Shown here: piece after piece, positions 23,385 through 34,500 of the stretch
Position numbering within the stretch: position 1 is the first letter of the stretch
Layout of the letters: every line of letters begins with the position of its first letter
Assembly (NCBI RefSeq): GCF_964204645.1
Contig: NW_027437435.1
Coordinates: forward strand, 62,001-126,000
DNA: 64,000 nt
Direction: 5' to 3'
Source of the DNA: Tubulanus polymorphus
Taxonomy: Eukaryota; Nemertea; Palaeonemertea; Tubulaniformes; Tubulanidae
The notes under the pieces: generated by a model
Databases searched by the model: none
The model's input: only the letters and a program-made list of their open reading frames with translations
What the model was told of the DNA's origin: nothing
Made by a program: the position numbers and the translations under genes

Positions 23385-26300
23385 CGTTCCTGGCGACATT
23401 AGAGAAAAATGTTGCCACAGTATTTGTGTCGGGGCACAGAATTAACGCATTGCTTGACACAGGTGCTGGTATTTCTTGTATATCATTGTCATGTCTGAAC
23501 AAAACTAAATTTGCTAATGAAACGTTGTCACCGCCTGAGATAAAAGAAGTAGTTGGCGTGAGTGGAAGTATATTGTCGGTCCTAGGTACGGTAAACCTGC
23601 CCCTAATCTTCCCGGGTATAAAGACGCCAGTCGAGCAAAAATTTCATGTATTTCAACATCTTCATCAACCCCTTTTACTAGGTTTAGATTTCATAACGGA
23701 GAAGCAGGTAATAATTGATATACCCAATAAAGTCTTTAGTATGACGAGTGTTGAGGATAAAGTTTTGAGCATGGAGATCCATACTAAGTTTGCACGCACG
23801 ATTAAACCAATCAAATTGAAAGCTAAATCAGAACTTCAAATTCCTGTGAAAGTTTCTAAAACTCTTGATAAACAAACTGTACTTTTGTCACCAATACAAG
23901 AATTGGTGGCTATGAATTATACAGGTGCCCGTTGCTTAGTAACAGTTAATAATGGTAGAGCAGTAATGAGATTATTGAACCCAACTAAATCAGTTATAAA
24001 AATTCCAAAAGGGCAATCTATAGCATATATATCGGATGTTGAAGAGTCATCAATTATGTCACTTGACGCAGAAGAAACTGTTTCTGTAAATAATATTAAT
24101 GATGAAACACCGGATTATGATACTAGCGAAGCTATGAAGTTCCCTCCTACGGGACACACTCCAAAAGTTGAAGATTTACAATTTGACTTATCTAATTCGG
24201 ATCTAAATAATGAACAAAAAGAATTGTTACTAGCTTTCCTTCATAGGAATCGTGATAGATTTTCTTCCAACTTGAATGAATTAGGGCATACTTCCATATA
24301 CGAACATACTATTGATACTGGGGATAGTCCCCCGGTTTGCCAGAGGCCATATCGCTGTAATGGGATAATTAGAGAAGAGCAAGATCGTCAGATAGACGAA
24401 ATGCTCAAAGCCGATGTTATAACTACATCAAACTCACCGTTTAATTCACCTGTTGTGATGGTAAAGAAAAAGTCAGGCGAATATCGCTTCGCGGTGGACT
24501 ATCGTAAATTAAATGCTATTACTAAATCGGTTTCTTACCCACTACCACGAATTGCCGACGTTGTTGACTCCGTAGCAGAGTCTAAAGCAAAATTATTTAC
24601 AACTCTCGATATGACCTCCGGTTTCTGGCAAATTAAGTTAGATCCGGCTACTATGCATAAATCTACCTTTGTTACTCAAAATGGCGCCTACATGTTTAAA
24701 AGACTACCATTTGGTCTTAAGAATTCACCCATGGCATTCCAAATGACCATGAATGAAGTCCTCCGTGGCTATCATTGGAAATTTTGCTTAGTGTATGTAG
24801 ACGACATTTTGGTATACAGTAGAGACTTTACAGAACATTTACAGCATTTGCAACTGGTTTTTAACCGTTTACGACAAGCTAATATGACATTGAAGCCGTC
24901 CAAATGTCACTTTGCTCAAAGCAGTGCCCCATATTTGGGATATATTTTCACCAAAGATGGTGTAAAAGCAGATCCGTCGAAATGTCAGGCAGTACAAACG
25001 TTCCCAGTTCCTAGAAACGTGAAAGAACTGCGCTCATTCTTGGGCTTGTGTAACTTCTATCGCCGTTTCGTCTGGAATTATTCGCATATCGCTACTAAAT
25101 TGACTCCATTGTTACAGAAAGAATCCAAATTTATTTGGACTGATGAGCATCAGGAAGCATTTCTACAATTGAAAGAGTGCCTATTATCGCCACCCATTTT
25201 AGCCTATCCTGATAATGATAAAGAATACTTACTCTGCACTGATGCGTCTGATACAGCGGTAGGTTATATACTGGCTCAGCGCGACGATAATGGTCGCGAG
25301 CGCGTTATTTGTTATGGTGGTCGTGCTCTTTCTGCCCAACAACGTCGTTGGGATACTAGGGAAAAAGAAGGTCTAGCTATTGTGCTAGGAGTAGACGCAT
25401 ATAGGGAATATTTGGCCCCTAAAAAGTTTACTATTTATACTGATCACCAGTCCTTGACTATCTTAGATAATGCTAAGGATATGACCACGAAAGTTGCTAG
25501 GTGGGCAACAAAGTTACAAAATTATGAATTTGACATAATACATCGCCAAGGCAAGAAAAATGATAATGCGGATAGCCTATCTAGACGCGAATACCCTACT
25601 GTCATTGATACTAGTGAACATGACGACTTCCCGGCGCCTATTGATGTAGTGTCGCCAGGAGTACATGAACTATTCGCAGATCTGTTTCAAAAGGATACAG
25701 GTGAATCACCGCCGGCCGGTAACCATACATCGTATGGATGGCGGCAAGCTGAGTTTCAGTACGATACTAAGGGTTGCGAGACTGAAAGTACACGAGACGA
25801 TATGGAAGCTGAGGTTCCTGTTTGTGTAGTGGATGATTTAGATATCGCTACCACTCAGCGTTCTTGTTCAGATTGCTCGCCTATCATTCAATATTTGGAA
25901 CATGACATCTTACCCCAGGATCGGAAGTTGGCCATCAAAGTGCAATGGTCGTCTCAATGCTTTCACATGTACAAAGGAGCGCTTTACCGTAGTTATCAGC
26001 GTAACCAGTCTCCTAGAGGTCTACCTTCGGTTACTCAGCTGGTAGTACCGTTAAGCTTGAGACCAGACGTGCTGTTCGCGTATCATGATTGCAGGGCTGG
26101 AGGAGGCCATGTCGGTATCCAGAAAGTATACGATGCTATGAGGCAAAAGTATTACTGGAAAAATATGTACCGAGATATTACTCAATATGTTTCTTCATGT
26201 ATGTTATGTCAGAAAGCTAAAGCTCCTACTCACCAAAAATCACCACCTCTCACTAACATGCCTATAACCGACACATTTGCTAGATGGCATATGGATTTCC

Positions 26301-27469
26301 TCGGTCCACTTCCGGAGGGACCAACTGGTGAGAAGCATATCTTATTAGTCGTAGATAGTTTCTCTAGGTGGCCCGAAGCCTTTGCGCTTAAAACTCAGGA
26401 AGCTTCAGAAGTAGCCAAAGTTTTGTACGATCAGATATTCGCTCGATACGGTGCACCAGGTGCATTAGTTTCAGATCGAGGTGCAAACTTTCTATCCAAA
26501 CTGGTAACAGCAGTTTGTGAGCTGTTCCAAGTCACACGTACTCGTACATCAGCTTACCATCCTCAAACAAATTCTACCTGTGAACGGACCAATAGAACCA
26601 TCGCTCAGATGTTCCGCACTTACGTCAAAGAAGATCAAACAGATTGGCCCGACGTGTTGTCGAGTGTTCTTATGGGTCTTAGGTCGTCAGCTAGCCAATC
26701 GACGGGATTTTCCCCCTTTCAGGTGTTATTTGGCAAAGAAATGAACCTACCTATTGATACCTCATTAATACCCAAGGATAACCTCCCTACCACGGTCACG
26801 GACCATATAAATCAATTGAAAGATCGCTTGTCTATTGTTAAGGATATAGCTAAATCCCAAAATGAGACCGCACAATTACGAAACAAAAACTTACATGATA
26901 AGAAATCAGCCACACCTACGTTTAAATTACATGATAAAGTATTGCTTAAGAATAATAAAGTGGGGAGAGGTAAATCCAAGAAATTTACTACGAAATATAA
27001 AGGGCCATACTATATTTCTCAGTATGGTAAGAATTTCACGTATCAATTGCGCTCTTGCGAAGATGATGCACCTTATAAGTCGCCACTTAATGCATCACTG
27101 CTGAAACCATATGTTGATAGTGGAAAATTTCCGCATTTGCGAAAAACCGCAGCGGATGGGGATAAGCCACAAACCGATAATACCAATAGTATCCCTGCAC
27201 CTAGCAGCAACAAAGTTCAGGCCAGGCCCAACACTAATGTCACTGCGAAAGATGGCAAAATGTACAAAATTGACAAAATATTAGGCACGAAATTCAAAAA
27301 TAATGTAAGAGTATTCAAAGTTCAATGGTCAGACAAAAACTCAACAAACTCATGGGTCAATGAGGACGATGTCACTCAACTCGCAATCGACAAATATTTT
27401 GAAACCCACACCAGAAAAGGCACAGGCCGAAAAAGAAAAAGACAATCAGTTTTCAAATCGCGGCGCTAG
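23357..27469 (+). CDS. pol: Pol polyprotein (PR, RT, RNase H, IN, chromodomain)
   Basis: The frame is open from 23327, directly after the gag UAG, and the first ATG is at 23357 inside the candidate readthrough stem. Numbered from that ATG (1370 residues), the order is: aspartic protease with D34-T-G-A; reverse transcriptase with YVDD at 480-483; RNase H with TDAS around D629; and integrase with zinc finger H910/H918/C948/C951 (H-X29-C-X2-C) and catalytic D980, D1040, E1076 (DD35E). The C-terminus, about 1303-1350, fits a chromodomain (YKIDKIL, then FKVQWSD and SWVNEDDV), followed by a basic tail. All catalytic residues are present, so it appears functional. Chromodomains in this class bind methylated histone H3 and steer integration; that role is inferred here. 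Confidence 0.94.
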   Translation: MDGHPKVEVAFLATLEKNVATVFVSGHRINALLDTGAGISCISLSCLNKTKFANETLSPPEIKEVVGVSGSILSVLGTVNLPLIFPGIKTPVEQKFHVFQHLHQPLLLGLDFITEKQVIIDIPNKVFSMTSVEDKVLSMEIHTKFARTIKPIKLKAKSELQIPVKVSKTLDKQTVLLSPIQELVAMNYTGARCLVTVNNGRAVMRLLNPTKSVIKIPKGQSIAYISDVEESSIMSLDAEETVSVNNINDETPDYDTSEAMKFPPTGHTPKVEDLQFDLSNSDLNNEQKELLLAFLHRNRDRFSSNLNELGHTSIYEHTIDTGDSPPVCQRPYRCNGIIREEQDRQIDEMLKADVITTSNSPFNSPVVMVKKKSGEYRFAVDYRKLNAITKSVSYPLPRIADVVDSVAESKAKLFTTLDMTSGFWQIKLDPATMHKSTFVTQNGAYMFKRLPFGLKNSPMAFQMTMNEVLRGYHWKFCLVYVDDILVYSRDFTEHLQHLQLVFNRLRQANMTLKPSKCHFAQSSAPYLGYIFTKDGVKADPSKCQAVQTFPVPRNVKELRSFLGLCNFYRRFVWNYSHIATKLTPLLQKESKFIWTDEHQEAFLQLKECLLSPPILAYPDNDKEYLLCTDASDTAVGYILAQRDDNGRERVICYGGRALSAQQRRWDTREKEGLAIVLGVDAYREYLAPKKFTIYTDHQSLTILDNAKDMTTKVARWATKLQNYEFDIIHRQGKKNDNADSLSRREYPTVIDTSEHDDFPAPIDVVSPGVHELFADLFQKDTGESPPAGNHTSYGWRQAEFQYDTKGCETESTRDDMEAEVPVCVVDDLDIATTQRSCSDCSPIIQYLEHDILPQDRKLAIKVQWSSQCFHMYKGALYRSYQRNQSPRGLPSVTQLVVPLSLRPDVLFAYHDCRAGGGHVGIQKVYDAMRQKYYWKNMYRDITQYVSSCMLCQKAKAPTHQKSPPLTNMPITDTFARWHMDFLGPLPEGPTGEKHILLVVDSFSRWPEAFALKTQEASEVAKVLYDQIFARYGAPGALVSDRGANFLSKLVTAVCELFQVTRTRTSAYHPQTNSTCERTNRTIAQMFRTYVKEDQTDWPDVLSSVLMGLRSSASQSTGFSPFQVLFGKEMNLPIDTSLIPKDNLPTTVTDHINQLKDRLSIVKDIAKSQNETAQLRNKNLHDKKSATPTFKLHDKVLLKNNKVGRGKSKKFTTKYKGPYYISQYGKNFTYQLRSCEDDAPYKSPLNASLLKPYVDSGKFPHLRKTAADGDKPQTDNTNSIPAPSSNKVQARPNTNVTAKDGKMYKIDKILGTKFKNNVRVFKVQWSDKNSTNSWVNEDDVTQLAIDKYFETHTRKGTGRKRKRQSVFKSRR

Positions 27470-27574
27470 GTGTCATTCGAGCATCTTTGTTGCAACATTG
27501 CAATCGCCTCATTTCAACTCCGCTTGGGAGCAATTTAGATCAGAACTTAATTTTATGTTGAAAGTTTCTGTGCT

Positions 27575-30097
27575 ATGGGTCACCGGCCGGGACCTCTTTT
27601 ACTTATCAATACTAAATTTTGGCCTCTCTTCTTCTTTTCTCCTGTAGGCGAATCTTCTCAAGTTGGGCACTGCCTCATAATAGTTGCTTTGTTAACGGTG
27701 TTTTCATTAATACCCGCAGCCGCCGCTTTGAATCAGCCCATCAATTATGGTGTAACTTTCGGAAAAGTGGGCACAGTAAGTCAGTCCAACGAATATTGGC
27801 TACATACATTCTGTATTGTATTGCCTCGAGAAATGAACATGGCCCAATTCGGCGATTGCCACGACCAGAGTCCTATATGCGTATTGCGACGCAAGACAGC
27901 TATTCACCTAAACGAGTTACAAACGCGACTAAATACTCATGTCCGCTACGTTAACCAGTATGTTCACGATTTAATTCCGGAACACGTCAGCTTAAATAAA
28001 TCTAGAAGTCGCCGCGGAGCCCCTTTAGGCTTCATTGGCAGTCTTTCAAAAACTCTATTTGGTACCGCGACAATGGATGACGTGGAACTTTTAGCCTCGC
28101 ATATCAATGCTTTGCAGCAACGTTCGTCAGAATTAGCTACTGCTTTAACGCAGCATGGCGATCATTTGTCCTCATATACGAGGAACATGCTTAAAAGAAC
28201 TGATAAGGCGTTCAAGGGTATAAAGGCGAACCATAGAGCGATATCGGATTTATATACGCAATTTCAAGCAACCACCAATGATATTTTAGCAGCTTCAGCT
28301 AGCATTGACAAAATTTACGCGACTTACGCGGAAACTAGCTTAGAAGCAGAACTGCACTTATCTGAGTTTAAAGCGTCGGTAGCTCAATTATTACGTGGGA
28401 AATTATCACCAAGTCTCATTCCTATCCAGGTCCTACAAGACGCCATGAACCAGATAAGCGCAGTTCTTATTACGAAACATCATAATTTCAAATTAGTCAA
28501 AGTAGCACCCACATTTTATTATGACCATGGAAGGCTTTTGATGTCTAGGAAAGGACCAGAAATATTTGTTTCGGTTAAGTTTTTAATTACGCCCTTAGCG
28601 GCTCCACTTCATATGTTTCGGGTGAATTCATTCCCTATGCCTGTCCATGACACTTCGAAGCACTCGACCACAATTGGGAATTTACCAACGTATCTAATTG
28701 TATCAGCGGATGCTCAGTATTATTCAGCTTTTACAGTATCTGACGTGGCCGAATGTCGGCATTATTATAAGCATTGGCTTTGCCCATTTAATCAAGCCTT
28801 GTCGACGGCATCTAGTAAATCTTGTATACTTGCTTTATACTTAGGAGATAAAGATAATATTATAAAGTTTTGCGATTTTAGAGTCAATCTGGATTCAGTA
28901 CGTTCGAAAATTGTCGAATTGGAACCATCCACTTTAGTTTTGTATAACGTACCAAGAATTGCTTTGAAATGTGGCCTTTCGGAAAAGTACGTCGAGGGTT
29001 GTTCCTTTTGTATTAAACACATTCCTTGTTTCTGTCAAGTCAGCGCACCCGGTTTAAAATTAAGTCCGCGTTTAAATTCATGTAGTCAGGGTAAGAATAT
29101 TACGACAATTCACCCAGTAAATCTGGCCGTTATACAGTCATTTTTTGATATATCTACGCATGAAGCTATTTCTAGTGGGTTAGTCTTAGAAAGACCAGTT
29201 AAAGTGATACCACCTTCGTTTGATATCTATAATCATTCCATGAACAGTCTTATTGCGGATGACGAGAAGCATAGTTTAAGTTTGAAGCGCGTAACTTCTG
29301 CAATTAAAAATGATAGTCGTATATTTAGAACTCTTTCTGAATCTGTAATGGCAGGAGAAGTAGCCATTAACGAGTCATGGCCCAGCAACAGGGACTTAGT
29401 TTCGTTACTGGCCCTTATTTTAGCGAGTACCTTGTTAGCTTTAATAATTATTCAGCAGTACCGTATCACTAAGTTAGCGGGTCTAGTTGCAATTTTACAA
29501 AATATTCACTCTGCTTCAGCAGCTACTATACCACCGGAATTTCGTTACGTGGGTCCTACCTTGGCAACCAAGACTGGGCCACTCGGATGGGAACCTCTTA
29601 TTAGCTACATAACGTCATCTCTTGTCGGAACCTTTACGTTATTAGGCATTTGCACCTTAATCTATTTATTGTATCGACGCTTCCGCTTTACTCCTCATTC
29701 TACTTTAGTCATTGAGCTCTCTGATTCTGTTAGTTGCGTGCAAATTCCCTTAATGAATTTTCAATTGTGCCCAGTGCATTTGTTGGTTTCGATACCTAGT
29801 AAAGTTGATGATGTAGATGTTGAAGGTCACTGCTTTCCCAAATTGATAGGAAAATGGGACAATTTTAGAGTAACCAATAGGTTAAGTCAACAATCTTGGC
29901 TAGTACCGACTTCTGTTAACTTATCGCTGGCACAAGCAAGGGCAGCACGATGTGCATTAAACTGTCCCTTGTCATTTACCATACATTTTGCTTTAGTTCA
30001 CCATGATCGATTTTATATTTTGGAGAGCCCAGCTATAGCGCCAGGTCCGCGTGTTACTTCCAATCATGGACAACTACTCCCTATTACCAACGAATAA
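27575..30097 (+). CDS. env: Env-like class I fusion glycoprotein
   Basis: An 840-residue membrane protein starting 105 bp after pol, in the same frame. A hydrophobic segment at about 32-52 may be the signal peptide. RSRR at 144-147 is a furin-like cleavage site, followed by a Gly/Ala/Phe-rich segment typical of a fusion peptide and then a long helical region. Cysteines cluster at about 470-510. There are two hydrophobic spans near the end, about 608-630 and 677-700, and a cytoplasmic tail of roughly 135 residues, which is long for this class. The layout recalls insect errantivirus and baculovirus F-like envelopes. Expression is probably from a spliced RNA; a strong acceptor-like site lies at 27646. 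The open frame is intact. Confidence 0.85.
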   Translation: MGHRPGPLLLINTKFWPLFFFSPVGESSQVGHCLIIVALLTVFSLIPAAAALNQPINYGVTFGKVGTVSQSNEYWLHTFCIVLPREMNMAQFGDCHDQSPICVLRRKTAIHLNELQTRLNTHVRYVNQYVHDLIPEHVSLNKSRSRRGAPLGFIGSLSKTLFGTATMDDVELLASHINALQQRSSELATALTQHGDHLSSYTRNMLKRTDKAFKGIKANHRAISDLYTQFQATTNDILAASASIDKIYATYAETSLEAELHLSEFKASVAQLLRGKLSPSLIPIQVLQDAMNQISAVLITKHHNFKLVKVAPTFYYDHGRLLMSRKGPEIFVSVKFLITPLAAPLHMFRVNSFPMPVHDTSKHSTTIGNLPTYLIVSADAQYYSAFTVSDVAECRHYYKHWLCPFNQALSTASSKSCILALYLGDKDNIIKFCDFRVNLDSVRSKIVELEPSTLVLYNVPRIALKCGLSEKYVEGCSFCIKHIPCFCQVSAPGLKLSPRLNSCSQGKNITTIHPVNLAVIQSFFDISTHEAISSGLVLERPVKVIPPSFDIYNHSMNSLIADDEKHSLSLKRVTSAIKNDSRIFRTLSESVMAGEVAINESWPSNRDLVSLLALILASTLLALIIIQQYRITKLAGLVAILQNIHSASAATIPPEFRYVGPTLATKTGPLGWEPLISYITSSLVGTFTLLGICTLIYLLYRRFRFTPHSTLVIELSDSVSCVQIPLMNFQLCPVHLLVSIPSKVDDVDVEGHCFPKLIGKWDNFRVTNRLSQQSWLVPTSVNLSLAQARAARCALNCPLSFTIHFALVHHDRFYILESPAIAPGPRVTSNHGQLLPITNE
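27625..27648 (+). promoter_or_regulatory. Candidate 3' splice site for env mRNA
   Basis: A pyrimidine tract (CTCTTCTTCTTTTCTCCTG) runs into TAG|GC with the AG at 27646-27647. An ACTAAAT branch-like motif lies about 35 nt upstream. It sits after the first env ATG (27575) and before the hydrophobic signal segment, so a spliced env would take its start codon from an upstream exon, as in gypsy-type elements where env joins near the gag start. Confidence 0.45.
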
Positions 30098-30405
30098 TTC
30101 GTTGTTTTCCTTTTTATATGCTACGATTTTGTACATTATGAATATTATGTAACTTTAAGATATCGTACATTAAAAAAGTACGTTTTAAATGTATGTAACT
30201 TTTGCATGTTTACGAATGTTGTGTAACTATAAACTATCACGGAACATTATACATGTATGTAACTATATTTCTTTATATTTGATTGTATCACCAACTATAT
30301 TTGTGTAGGTAATTACGTTTTGCTGGTATTATTTTATATCTCTTACCCATAAGGTAGGGTTTCATTTTGCTTTTGAGGACAAAAGCCAACCATAGTGTGT
30401 GAGGA
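30098..30405 (+). other. Env 3' untranslated region up to the LTR
   Basis: This 308-bp AT-rich stretch has no gene. It holds four dispersed TATGTAACT/TGTGTAACT repeats between 30147 and 30265, and purine-rich GAGGACAAAAG and GTGTGTGAGGA near 30375-30405, the second of which abuts the LTR and is the likely polypurine primer. Confidence 0.5.
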
Positions 30406-31521
30406 TTTAGCAACACTAATCTGACAGCTAAGCTCTAAAATAGATATTGAAAAATGGGTATCAAAATAATCGACAGAATCTTGCGATTCTGAATTTTGTA
30501 TTTATATTCAAGTATTATAAGTTTTATAAATCAATATGTTTGTGTTTTTTTTTTATTAACTAAAATATTGTCTGAACCTATTGGAGTATTAACATGTTCA
30601 TGCAAGCTGTTACCTTCCTGGCAGGTATGACCAGTCAAGGGTATCGCAAACAAGCGAACTTGTCATTTCTTGAGATCGACAATCTGTCGTTCTGAGTAAT
30701 TATTTATAATTTATAACAATGTGTAATTAACAAGTTTGTACCAACAATTAGCAGGTTTGGCATTGGTTACCACCAACAAGGGTGATCCAAACCTTAGTTA
30801 CCGTGGGCAAAGTCACGGAACAGACCAATCAGGGTTATGGTATTTTTGAGGTATAAATAGTGGACGAAGGGCAGCTGAGGTCACTTTATGATGAACCTCG
30901 CTTTAAGGAATAAATCTGTGTATATTTTAATCGTCTGCTCTTCGTCAAATTACAGGTATGTGTAATAAGTTTTATAATATTTTATTAAGTCATATTCTAT
31001 GGAAATATTGACTAGGCCTAGGATGTACTTTATTTAATAATATTACTTATTAAGTATGGCCGAATACATGGTGTTTTAATATAATAGTTGAAATAATATT
31101 AATCAATTATACTAGAGCAATAGTATGTGTTTAAATAGGTTAGATGTTCTTGAGCAGTTATGTTCTATTTTAATTAACTTGGCCGCCATTTTTGGCAAGT
31201 AATCAATGAGAATTACGGCCAGAATATGCTCGATATCAGAGAACATTAGTTTCGTATTTAAGTATTATGAAATAAGTCGACAGTATACTAATCATTAAGA
31301 TAAACACGTTTTATATTTAATCTGTATCATTTATACTCATATATCATCACATATCTATTAATGTAGCACTTTATGATGAACCTCGCTTTAAGGAATAAAT
31401 CTGTGTATATTTTAATCGTCTGCTCTTCGTCAAATTACAGGGTCTTGCGTTTGTAGTTGTCTTAGCTGGAACTACCGAAAGTTACTGAGGAATACATCTA
31501 TCCAAACTTTCTATTATTAAA
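30406..31521 (+). repeat. Right (3') LTR, 1116 bp
   Basis: Copy of the left LTR with the same TATA box (30852-30859), AATAAA (30909-30914) and duplicated 75-bp repeat. Differences seen: one fewer T in the poly-T run, a 7-bp shorter AGATGT region near 31143, and substitutions GCTGGAACT versus GCTAGAACT and CTATTATT versus CTATCATT near the end. It ends in an A run that merges with the satellite AAAA. Confidence 0.93.
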
Positions 31522-31525
31522 AAAA
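31522..31525. other. Target site duplication AAAA, right copy
   Basis: The first four bases after the right LTR. They repeat the last satellite bases before the left LTR, and the monomer then resumes in phase as GACGTTTTCG. Confidence 0.75.
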
Positions 31526-34500
31526 GACGTTTTCGTATCGAATATTCCCCCTATCGGTAAAACGACAATGTCGATGCGTAAAAGCGCTCAAATCGTCAGG
31601 AAAAGCACTTTTCGACGCGAAAACGTAGTTCAGCGCGAGAAAAGACGTTTTCTTATCGAATATTCCCCCTATCGGAAAAACGACAATGTCGATGCGTAAA
31701 AGCGCTCAAATCGTCAGGAAAAGCACTTTTCGACGCGAAAACGTCGTTCAGCGGGAGAAAAGACGTTTTCGTATCGAATATTCTCACTATCGGTAAAACG
31801 ACAATGTCGATGCGTAAAAGCGCTCAAATCGTCAGGAAAAGCACTTTTCGACGCGAAAACGTAGTTCAGCGCGAGAAAAGACGTTTTCGTATCGAATATT
31901 CGCCCTATCGTAAAAACGACAATGCCGATGCGTAAAAGCGCTCAAATCGTCAGGAAAAGCACTTTTCGATGCGAAAACGTCGTTCAGCGCGAGAAAAGAC
32001 CTTTTCGTATCGAATATTCCCCCTATCGGAAAAACGACAATGTCGATGCGTAAAAGCGCTCAAATCGTCAGGAAAAGCACTTTTCGACGCGAAAACGTCG
32101 CTCAGCGCGAGAAAAGACGTTTTCGTATGGAATATTCGCCCTATCGTAAAAACGACAATGCCGATGCGTAAAATCGCTCAAATCGTCAGGAAAAGCACTT
32201 TTCGACGCGAAAACGTCGTTCAGCGCGAGAAAAGACCTTTTCGTATCGAATATTCCCCCTATCGGAAAAACGACAATGTCGATGCGTAAAAGCGCTCAAA
32301 TCGTAAGGAAAAGCACTTTTCGACCCGAAAACGTAGTTCAGCGCGAGAAAAGTCGTTTTCGTATCGAATATTCTCACTATCGGTAAAACGACAATGTCGA
32401 TGCGTAAAAGCGCTCAAATCGTCAGGAAAAGCACTTTTCGACGCGAAAACGTAGTTCAGCGCGAGAAAAGACGTTTTCTTATCGAATATTCCCCCTATCG
32501 GAAAAACGACAATGTCGATGCGTAAAAGCGCTCAAATCGTCAGGAAAAGCACTTTTCGACGCGAAAACGTCGCTCAGCGCGAGAAAAGACGTTTTCGTAT
32601 CGAATATTCGCCCTATCGTAAAAACGACAATGCCGATGCGTAAAAGCGCTCAAATCGTCAGGAAAAGCACTTTTCGACGCGAAAACGTCGTTCAGCACGA
32701 GAAAAGACGTTTTCTTATCGTATATTCCCCCTATCGGAAAAACAACAATGTCGATGCGTAAAAGCGCTCAAATCATAAGGAAAAGCACTTTTCGACGTGA
32801 AAACGTCGCTCAGCGCGAGAAAAGACGTTTTCGTATCGAATATTCCCCCTATCGGAAAAACGACAATGTCGATGCGTAAAAGCGCTCAAATCGTCAGGAA
32901 AAGCACTTTTCGACGCGAAAACGTCGTTCAGCGCGAGAAAAGACGTTTTCGTATTGAATATTCTCCCTATCGGAAAAACGACAATGTCGATGCGTAAAAG
33001 CGCTCAAATCGTCAGGAAAAGCACTTTTCGACGCGAAAACGTAGTTCAGCGCGAGAAAAGACGTTTTCTTATCGAATATTCCCCCTATCGGAAAAACGAC
33101 AATGTCGATGCGTAAAAGCGCTCAAATCGTCAGGAAAAGCACTTTTCGACGCGAAAACGTCGCTCAGCGCGAGAAAAGACGTTTTCGTATCGAATATTCG
33201 CCCTATCGTAAAAACGACAATGCCGATGCGTAAAAGCGCTCAAATCGTCAGGAAAAGCACTTTTCGACCCGAAAACGTCGCTCAGCGCGAGAAAAGACGT
33301 TTTCGTATCGAATATTCCCCCTATCGGAAAAACGACAATGTCGATGCGTAAAAGCGCTCAAATCGTAAGGAAAAGCACTTTTCGACCCGAAAACGTAGTT
33401 CAGCGCGAGAAAAGTCGTTTTCGTATCGAATATTCTCACTATCGGTAAAACGACAATGTCGATGCGTAAAAGCGCTCAAATCGTCAGGAAAAGCACTTTT
33501 CGACGCGAAAACGTCGTTCAGCGCGAGAAAAGACGTTTTCGTGTCGAATATTCTCCCTATCGGTAAAACGACAATGTCGATGCGTAAAAGCGCTCAAATC
33601 GTCAGGAAAAGCACTTTTCGACGCGAAAACGTAGTTCAGCGCGAGAAAAGACGTTTTCTTATCGAATATTCCCCCTATCGGAAAAACGACAATGTCGATG
33701 CGTAAAAGCGCTCAAATCGTCAGGAAAAGCACTTTTCGACGCGAAAACGTAGTTCAGCGCGAGAAAAGACGTTTTCTTATCGAATATTCCCCCTATCGGA
33801 AAAACGACAATGTCGATGCGTAAAAGCGCTCAAATCGTCAGGAAAAGCACTTTTCGACGCGAAAACGTCGTTCAGCGCGAGAAAAGACGTTTTCGTGTCG
33901 AATATTCTCCCTATCGGTAAAACGACAATGTCGATGCGTAAAAGCGCTCAAATCGTCAGGAAAAGCACTTTTCGACGCGAAAACGTCGCTCAGCGCGAGA
34001 AAAGACGTTTTCGTATCGAATATTCCCCCTATCGGAAAAACGACAATGTCGATGCGTAAAAGCGCTCAAATCGTCAGGAAAAGCACTTTTCGACCCGAAA
34101 ACGTCGTTCAGCGCGAGAAAAGTCGTTTTCGTATCGAATATTCTCACTATCGGTAAAACGACAATGTCGATGTGTAAAAGCGCTCAAATCGTCAGGAAAA
34201 GCACTTTTCGACGGGAAAACGTCGTTCAGCGCGAGAAAAGACGTTTTCTTATCGAATATTCCCCCTATCGGAAAAACGACAATGTCGATGCGTAAAAGCG
34301 CTCAAATCGTCAGGAAAAGCACTTTTCGACGCGAAAACGTCGTTCAGCGCGAGAAAAGACGTTTTCGTGTCGAATATTCTCCCTATCGGTAAAACGACAA
34401 TGTCGATGCGTAAAAGCGCTCAAATCGTCAGGAAAAGCACTTTTCGACGCGAAAACGTAGTTCAGCGCGAGAAAAGACGTTTTCTTATCGAATATTCCCC

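Larger units (their letters stand above)
20891..31521 (+). mobile_element. Env-bearing Ty3/gypsy-class (Metaviridae) LTR retrotransposon with chromodomain integrase
   Basis: A complete 10.6-kb provirus-like element: LTR, primer-site candidate, gag, pol (protease, reverse transcriptase, RNase H, integrase, chromodomain), env, LTR. The order reverse transcriptase-RNase H-integrase is that of Ty3/gypsy elements. Gag, pol and env are all open and lie in the same reading frame. The LTRs differ by only about two substitutions, a 1-nt change in a T run and a 7-bp length difference, which indicates recent insertion. The element lies in the satellite with its own strand parallel to the array as written. 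Coding potential looks intact; whether it is active cannot be judged from sequence. Confidence 0.95.

Noticed and set aside
22763-23402. Long frames overlapping the gag Q-rich region (polyS, polyA, polyL on both strands)
   Set aside because: They are frame shadows of the CAG-rich tract; gag itself has the capsid region and zinc knuckle.
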